DNA of 64,000 bases from Gnetum montanum (Eukaryota; Streptophyta; Gnetopsida; Gnetales; Gnetaceae). The notes beneath the pieces were generated by a model that saw only the letters and a program-made list of their open reading frames with translations, was not told the DNA's origin and made no database searches. The translations under genes were made by a program, and so were the position numbers. Every line of letters starts with the position of its first letter. Within the stretch, counting starts at the first letter, position 1. The stretch covers positions 377,127 through 441,126 of the forward strand of contig MNCI01023340.1 of the NCBI GenBank assembly GCA_015680685.1, given 5' to 3'. Below, piece after piece: positions 57,270 to 64,000 of the stretch.

Positions 57270-59270
57270 CCCCCATGACTGTGGGTATTGCCACTACTGA
57301 TGTTATCTGATGGGTTGTGGTGGATTTCCACTTNACCTATGGGGTGTCTGTCGTTTGTTGAGTCTTGGTTTGAGTGCATACACCCTAGACTCTTGTAGAT
57401 GTGAGATGATTGGACAACATCCCTTAGGATGGTCATAGTGGTAGATCTCACATCCACCATCATCATTTGTGTCTAAATCTGTAACCTCATCAGAGATAGT
57501 AAATTTCCCCTTACCATTGTTATGTGCAGGGCCTAAATCTCTCTGCTTTGTCTTGTTCTTGTAACTACTTCATTCCACCTTAGACTCCTCTATGATTTTC
57601 AAGATAGTTTCAAGTCTAGATTCTAAGGAATCCCATAATTGATCCACCTTAGTCGATACTTCTGTTGTTAGTTTTTGAATTGGCAAGGTTTTTTTGCTCA
57701 CCAGCTCCTCAAGTGGTGACTCATCCTCTTCATCACAAAATCTCACTCCCTTCTTTCGAAGGGAAGGATCATGATTGTATTCTTCTGCACTCTCTCTTTT
57801 TCATAGTTCACCTTCTTCTTTTGCTACTTGTTCCAACAAGCGATGAATTTCATGGACTCTAAGTTCTGATAATCTCCCTTGGGCATAAGTCCCAAGGGTT
57901 CTCATAGTCTCATGTCTTAGCCCATCTACGATGTGGCAGAGTTGATCCCACTATGCAAAACCATGGCCCAGGCAACAATGTAACAATGTGTAGTAGTAGC
58001 CCATGGAAGCATCCAAGGGTTCATGAGTACCTTTCTTCCATCCTTGGATTTACTTACGTAAATTAGACACTCTGGAGTATGTTTGATACTTATCATTGAA
58101 GAGTTCTAACATCATACTCCACCTCTTAATGGTTTCTTGTTCTAAGGACCGATACCAACTCTCTGCTTCCTTAGTGAGTGTCATGGGAAACAACTTGAGT
58201 TTTTTCCACTCATTCTCTATATTCTGCAAGGTGCAGGCATTATGAAATTCTTGTAAAGGATGTTGCAGATCATTGTTGTATCCCCCCTCAAAGCGTGAGA
58301 TATTGTTCATGTCTAAACGCTTGATCCGACTATCTCTTTGATGCCTTGTTGGAATTCTTACTACCTCCATGATATCAAGCATACTTTAGGTTGTAAGTAG
58401 GGGCTCATCATGATCGTTTCTTTCATGATGCCTATGATGTCTTCGTTGTTCCCTACTTTCCCTTCATTCATGCCCTTTTCCTCTCTCTTGACTCTCTCAT
58501 CGAGGTCTCTCATTTTGTCTATCTCTATCCTCACCATTATGCTCTCTATGATTACATCCAGAGGTGGAAGGAGAGGATGAGTGATGTGAAGAAGGAAAAG
58601 AAGAAGGAAAACCATTGCCATGATGATGTTTCCTACCTTCTCTTTTGTGGCTTCAGCCCCGATCATGATAATGATCTAAGTGCTCGTCCTTGTCATGGAT
58701 TGTTGTTCCCTTAGTGAACAGTTGGCATTCATGGGGATTAGAACTAGGGTTATGTATTGTGGACCATAGATTCTGATACCCCACCTACTCACTTTCATTA
58801 GGAAGAAAAACATCTTTCGATACAGAGCCCGTTATGAGTGGTTCACCATCTCCTATTTCACTAAGGACGTGCAAGATCTCTTTGCCCTTCAATAGTGTAT
58901 GTTGGCTCTCCTGCCTTGAGTCCCTCATCCATTGTAAAGTTCTGGGATGGTAATCCATCATGTCAAAATTTTCCGCAACGTATTCAGCATATAATTCTGT
59001 CATGTCAATCTGTGCCAAAGCACGGAGAAGCATGTTTGGAACTGCCTGATCTGGAGGTAACACAATGTTACCTTGCAAGTCTCTCCAGCGCATCTATTCA
59101 TCTTGATGGAAGATAAAATTAAAATTGGGAATATACTCATTGGGATGAGTATATTCCACCCTATATTGTTGAGAAACTAGCAGATTTAGGTTATGTGTTT
59201 TTGATTGCCGACTATTTCTTGTATGGTCCTTAGGTGGTAAATTACTCTTATGAGAAGAAGAAGAAGACAT
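57270..59270 (-). pseudogene. Element A gag, broken
   Basis: The start is ATG at 59270-59268 (MSSSSSHKS), the homologue of the H and B starts. A TAG follows HQDE at about 59094. The 102-residue open stretch 59093-58785 begins MRWRDLQGNIVLPPDQAVPN. The Arg/Glu-rich part is at about 58666-58361. The capsid core 58382-58050 has TRHQRDSRIKRLDMNNISRF, KLFPMTLTKEAESWYRSLEQ and MLELFNDKYQTYSRVSNLRK. The Cys-His motif CEIYHYDHPKGCC is at about 57455-57413. One N lies at 57334. Confidence 0.87.
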
Positions 59271-59394
59271 TATGTCTTATTGGTGTGCTATTTAACCATT
59301 ATATAATTTTTCTTTTAATTAACCCTAAGGGTTCGTTTAAGCTCCCAACAATATGAGTGATTTCCTATGTTCTACTTAGCACACAAACACTTAG

Positions 59395-59413
59395 TCCCCG
59401 GCAACAGCACCAA
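59395..59413 (-). other. Primer-binding site of element A
   Basis: The minus strand reads TTGGTGCTGTTGCCGGGGA immediately after the 5' LTR. It is the best-preserved PBS here, two or three bases from the common plant tRNA-Asp-type site. Confidence 0.9.
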
Positions 59414-60159
59414 TGATGAGTGGCGAGGTACCCCCGCACTCAACCATACGAATACAAGTGTAACACGCACGATCTGGTTGAAATCCATAGACTAAGTGCC
59501 TACATGCCTCATGGAACACTTAAGGTTAATTATTTGTTGTCTTTCCAGACTCACTTGTATTTGTCACGGCGTATGGTTAAGTAAGTATGAGGTATATGAT
59601 TTTTATAGTCTTTTTCTGTTTTATTTCCTATGCTATTGAGGTGAAGGGTTGAAGAGACTAATCACTAACTTTAACTAATGAACTAAGTCTAATTTAACCT
59701 AGCATCAGCATCCCTTCCCACTTACCATACACACCCTGAACCAATGCAACCGTGGNNNNNNNNNNNNNNNNNNNNNNNNNNNNNNAATAAATAATAGTAA
59801 ATAAAATCCTAATTAGACTATTCCATGCACTGCAAGGTTTATCCAAGAAGCTCGTCTTTATTGCCGTACACAAACTTGTGTTCAGGTACAATGTTTGCTC
59901 AAATAAATATTCGTTCACTTTAGGACTCCTACTGTGGGCACATGGAAAATATTCTATCTCTGGAGTGATCAATTTTCTAGAGTTTTCCTACTGTCTATCC
60001 TAGGATGAGGAAACAAGGGAGAGCTACCTGTTATTTATAGATATGACAGTGCACCACGATATCACAGGGGAGGATGCGATATTGCGTACGTGATATCACA
60101 AGGGATGCGATACTGCTACGGCCGTGATATCGCGGCCCATGTGATATCACGTCCCATCA
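59414..60159 (-). repeat. 5' LTR of element A (with N gap 59756-59785)
   Basis: It runs from TGATGAGTGGCGAGG to GTCCCATCA and pairs with 50329-51116. The minus-strand TATA box (TCTATAAATAAC) is near 60035. The U3 array (60045-60159) has at least five GATAT(C/T) palindromes with GCG, GTAC and GGCC steps. The 30-base gap hides a region that is present at 50690-50810 in the other LTR. Confidence 0.94.
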
Positions 60160-60164
60160 ATAAC

Positions 60165-62530
60165 ATATTATTTTGATCATTTACACATAGCATTCTTTTG
60201 AGAGGAAGTCAAGTTTTATGAAGATTCATTATGCATTACATAAAATTTGATGTCATCATACCACTTTTATTGAGGAACATTGTTAATAGTGGCGATAGAG
60301 ACACCTTCAATGGTCCTTGTGAAGGTTAGAGCACAATTCTCCATCAACAAAGGTAACTTGATAAATACATTTGGCATCATACTTAGGGCTAAGGTTGTAA
60401 TGGCATTAGCTAAGGTGTTTTTAATTTAGCATATGTTTTGAATGCCAAAATCTATAAATTATAGCATGAGTTTCTTGGCCAAGTCATAGTAAGGTTTTTA
60501 ATGTTTGGCTTTGTACACATAAACTTTAGTCACTTGGTTAACCATGAGTTCAGAATCACCTTTTATCATCAAAAATCTGATCCCTTGGTTACGAGCCACA
60601 ATCATTCCTTTGATTAACCCTTCATATCCACAACATTGTTGGTACCAAAAAATTGAAAATAATAAGTGAAAGGTTGAATTGCACTAGAGGGTGATATTAT
60701 GATGGTAGTAGCACTAACCCCATGGGCATTTGAAGTTTCCTCAAAGTGCCTAATGGTTTCATAACCTTCAAGCACCTCATTAACAATATTGACATGCTCA
60801 TCAAGGAACTCAAGATCAATGACAACGTTCTCCTCAATTGGGGAAGTTCTGAGTTGAGAAGCTATATCTTGTCCTTTGGTTGATGCTTGGGAGATGTAAT
60901 GCAAGTCAAAATTAGTTGTTATGACCTTCCACCAGGCTATTCGACTACTCTTGTATATATTGGTTGTAATGCCTCTTAGTACATTATCTTTACATATGAT
61001 GTTGACTTGGCTCCTAAAGAGGTAGTTTTTAAGGAGAGGACTAGGGATAAGCAATACTTCTCAACCTCTGTGTATTAGGTCTCATAATCCATCAACATAT
61101 GGATTAAGTAGTAAATAGGTAACTTTTCTCCAATATCTCATTTTTGATAGAGTAAAGAGGCTATGGATGTGTTGAAGACTATGAGGTAAATGTAAAATAG
61201 TTTGCCCTTTTGAGGTGGTTAGACTATGGGTAGTTAAGCCAACTCTTGCTTGATGTTATCAAAGGCCTCTTAGAACTAGTTAGTCTACTCATAGTGAACT
61301 TCCTTTTTAAGAAACTACTACATGAGTTGTAGCTTACTTATAAGTCTTGAGAGATCAACCTATAAATAAATTGCAATCTACCTTGTAATCCCTTTAGTTC
61401 TTTAACGTTAGCAGCTACTACCAAATTTGTTATGGCCTTAACCTTATCAAGATTAACATGTATCCCTGCCTTAGATACTATGAAACCAAGCATTTTTCCT
61501 ATCTTGATGTAGAAGACACAGTTCATAGGATTAATTCTAAGTTTTTATTTGAGACATCATTGGAGTACTAAGTCAAGGTCATGTGCATGATCATTGTTTA
61601 CCTTGGAATTGATCACTATGTCATCAACATAATCATTAAGCAGCCCTACAATGTAATCACTAAATATATAAGTCATGGCTCATTGATAGGTTGCACCCAC
61701 ATTCTTTAGACCAAATGAAATCATGGTATAATAAAAGGTTCCCCAAAAATTCATGAAGGTCATGTATAACTAATGCTTTGGGTTAATCCTAACTTGCTTG
61801 TATCTTGAGAAATCATCCATGAAGGATAGTAAGGCATGACCAACCATAGTATTAATGAGTTGATCAATACTAGGTAATGGGAAATCATCTTTAATGGTTT
61901 ACTTATTAAAGTCTTGGAAATCGATACAAATATGAATGCTTCCATTCTTCTTGGGAACTACCACTATGTTGGACATCCAATCAATGTGATTGATTGCTCA
62001 GTTGAAATTAGCTTTGTAGAGCTTCATAATCTCATCATGAATGGCTAAGGCCAAATCTGGTCTAACATTTCAGAATTTTTATTTAATAGGTTTGATGTTA
62101 GGACTGAGTATGATTTTGTGTTATACTAATTGTGGATAAAGCCATCACATATCTTTGTATGACCAAGAAAAGACTTTAATGTTATTTTGAAGGACCTTGG
62201 TGATGCCTTAAGCTTCTTGTGGTTTTAGTGAGGGAATTAATATAAGTGTTTTCTCCTTATCATTGTGTGTTGTGGTAGGAACCTTAGCTAGAGAGTCCTC
62301 AATAATGTCACTGGCCTTGAGGTGAATATTTTTAACTATGTACTTCGGCCACTCAAGAGACATTTCTATGGATGCTACAAGGTCAAACAGGCTCTCAAGC
62401 TTAAGATCAAGGTAATTAAGATCAATGAATTGCTCCACATTACTGTAGGATCAACCAAGATTTAGAGGTAAGCTAAATTATACCCATGTTTCCATGTGTT
62501 GGTCCTGCACATCAACCAAAAGTACATTTA
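60165..62530 (-). pseudogene. Element G (Tat-like) RT, RNase H and archaeal-type RNase H, right of insertion A
   Basis: Read on the minus strand from 62440: a pre-RT spacer (EQFIDLNYLDLKLESLF at 62438-62208), fingers VVVPKKNGSIHICIDFQDFN near 61985-61915, FMDDFSRYKQVRINPKH near 61825-61775, the palm YVDDIVI with the catalytic Asp pair at 61620-61631, and LDKVKAITNLVVAANVKEL at 61455-61390 (quoted separately). A decayed Ty3 RNase H follows, then a second RNase H with SAIQPFTYYFQFFGTNNVVD near 60690-60625. The reading breaks at 60165 and resumes at 50323. Gag and protease are missing upstream. Confidence 0.82.
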
Positions 62531-62559
62531 GTAGCATCTAGGTGATATGATTTGCTAAA

Positions 62560-63120
62560 CAATGCTAAAATGATGTAAAATAACAAGTAATACAACATCA
62601 TAGTGCATAATAATGTTCAATAAAAGTAAGATAAGATGTAATGAGGCCAAGTAATTCATAAATGGCAAAAAATGATACCTTATATTTCCTGACACCAAAT
62701 AAAGGTGAAAAATGAGGCCAAATATGATCAAAATGTATTAAAATAAGGCCAAATGACATTAAAATAATGAAAAATGACACCAAATGGAATCAAAATGGTT
62801 CAAAATAATAAAAAATGACATAAAATGAAGTTGTAACAATGAAGAAATGATATCAAATGATAAGAAATGATGTCAATATGGTGTGAAATGATGTTGAATG
62901 GTTTCCAACATGGTCAAATGAAGTCAAAACTATGAAAAAATGATGCCAAATGATACCAGTTAATGGAAAATGATACCAAAGTATGCCAAAATGATGCAAC
63001 GAAATGCCAAGGAGGGACAAGTAGGGTCAAATGGTGTCAAAATGATATGAAATGTCATCAAATCATACCAAATGATATCAAGAAATGACACCAAATCAGA
63101 TCAAATGACATTAACTAGGT
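62560..63120 (-). repeat. Degenerate short-repeat tract (AATGA/CCAAATGA type)
   Basis: Around 40 imperfect copies of words such as AAATGATACCAAATGA, AAATGACATCAAA and AATGAGGCCAAA fill this stretch. Unit length drifts from about 9 to 18 bases. It lies just upstream of the Tat RT of G, where gag and protease should be. The last units also appear at 46910-46945 beside the E block. Confidence 0.75.
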
Positions 63121-64000
63121 TAGACTTAGTCAAATAAGGTTATAACAGGCTAAAATAATCTATTTTTATTTAATATTTTTATAATTTTGATAACTAAAAT
63201 TTAATGAAAATTAATTATAAGTTGCCAAAAGAGGTGAAAACTTAAAGAAAACTAGTTGCAAATTGTCAAAATGGACAAAAAGCTAAGGAAAATAGGTTGT
63301 AAACTATCAAAATTAGTAAAAAGATAAAGAAAATAAGTTGTAAATTTTCAAAATAATAAAAAATATAGAGAAAATATGTTTTAAATTTTTTAAATATTTA
63401 AAAAAGCTAGCAAAAATTAATAAAACAATATAAAGCCTTGTAAAAATTATAAAATCCTGTCAAAACTAGCAATAAAGTGCTAGAAAAGTGGTTTTTTTCT
63501 ACCAAAAATATTTTAAAAGGCTAATACTTATTTTACCAATGTGAATGAATCATTATCTTGATATGGTAATAGTTTAGGATTAATTTTTTGCTTGTAGGAC
63601 CCACCAAGGTAACTTGTGACCACTTGAGATTAGGCTTTCGTCATGTGGGACCCATTATGATGGTGTTTGAGCTTGTTTTGAACTTGTTTTTGGTGGTAAA
63701 GGGTTTCCTACATTGGTATTCACATTGACCAATGTATTTATCTTGATTTCTAATGTATTTGAGTTGTATACTAGGTTGGGGAAGGAATTTTGATCAAATT
63801 TTAGAAGCTTGAAGCCTTTTGCTACAACACCTAGGGTTTGGTGAAGAAATTTTCCATTCTAGAGTTGTTTGGAGCAAAGTAAATATTTTTTTGATGCCCT
63901 AAAATTTTCCTCTACATTGTCCCAATGTATTTTTCTTGGATTCCAACATATTTATTTTTTTTGGGAAGGTTTATAGAAGTTTTGATCACGTCTTGGATTT
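63121..64000. other. AT-rich Tat UTR/LTR-like DNA to the window end
   Basis: The first 100 bases match 46945-47055. Beyond that there are repeated AAATTGTCAAAAT / AAACTATCAAAATTA words (63250-63350), then ACCAATGT words at 63535 and 63729 as in 47600-47790. No coding sequence is seen. It probably belongs to the 5' UTR or LTR of element G. The end is outside the window. Confidence 0.4.

Larger units (their letters stand above)
50329..60159 (-). mobile_element. Element A: complete Athila-like retrotransposon inserted in Tat element G
   Basis: The LTRs are at 50329-51116 (3') and 59414-60159 (5'). ATAAC flanks both (50324-50328 and 60160-60164). PBS is at 59395-59413 and polypurine tract at 51117. 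Gag, protease, RT, RNase H and integrase are on the minus strand with the longest open stretches in the window (350, 227, 135 and 120 residues), so it is the least decayed element. It has no extra ORF. It is 9831 bases long, including 31 N. Confidence 0.95.

Noticed and set aside
56261-57278. Plus-strand frames opposite the gag tail and protease of element A
   Set aside because: They are shadows of the 350-residue minus-strand frame, which has clear protease motifs.
18150-62530. E and G as the two halves of one Tat element
   Set aside because: E already continues on the far side of B at 20570 toward its own RT position, and G has its own pre-RT spacer, so two elements are needed.
1-64000. 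tRNA, rRNA or host protein-coding genes, CRISPR arrays
   Set aside because: None could be supported on either strand. All recognisable domains are retroelement domains.

Overview
This is a stretch of a large, repeat-rich seed-plant genome, probably heterochromatic. The sequence is AT-rich and has no host gene that I can recognise. Almost everything assignable is decayed Ty3/Gypsy LTR retrotransposon, inserted one into another. The plant assignment rests on the lineages seen: Athila-like elements (tRNA-Asp-like primer-binding sites, IWGIDFMG integrase, MSSSH-starting gag) and Tat-like elements (a second, archaeal-type RNase H between the Ty3 RNase H and the integrase). I cannot name the species. 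No coding region is intact.

Layout. 1-261: part of an Athila-like LTR cut by the window edge. 262-4011: an LTR-like stretch and a plus-strand chromovirus remnant (integrase C-terminus plus chromodomain). 4012-5572: 3' end of a minus-strand Athila-like element (D). 5573-13261: minus-strand element C with a 3' LTR, a long extra ORF, a gap and gag, but no visible pol. 13262 to about 18540: plus-strand Tat element F, cut inside RT, with its 3' LTR. 18560-20290: unassigned. 20291-46930: minus-strand Tat gag/protease (E) split by Athila-like element B (20571-43882, target duplication ACATG). B is itself split inside its integrase by plus-strand element H (27582-37627, duplication CTATT). 46931-49230: Tat UTR/LTR-like DNA. 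49230-62530: minus-strand Tat element G (RT, two RNases H, integrase) split by Athila-like element A (50329-60159, duplication ATAAC). 62560-64000: a degenerate short-repeat tract and AT-rich DNA.

The three nested insertions are each fixed by paired LTRs, a matching 5-bp duplication, and resumption of the interrupted reading on the far side. The relative order is E before B before H, and G before A.

Most notable: elements B and C carry an extra long gene between pol and the 3' LTR. Its protein has a conserved N-terminal region (LTL-ER, NLPQ, LPFPCLIRK) that resembles the plant-transposon-associated domain I know as PF20167, followed by a long coiled coil. In both elements the gene is preceded by an internal, TATA-containing sequence that resembles that element's own LTR U3. 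All three readable Athila-like integrases (A, B, H) also have lysine at the position of the catalytic glutamate, although each element has a proper target duplication. Together these suggest a family that moves with help supplied in trans and may carry its own accessory gene and promoter.
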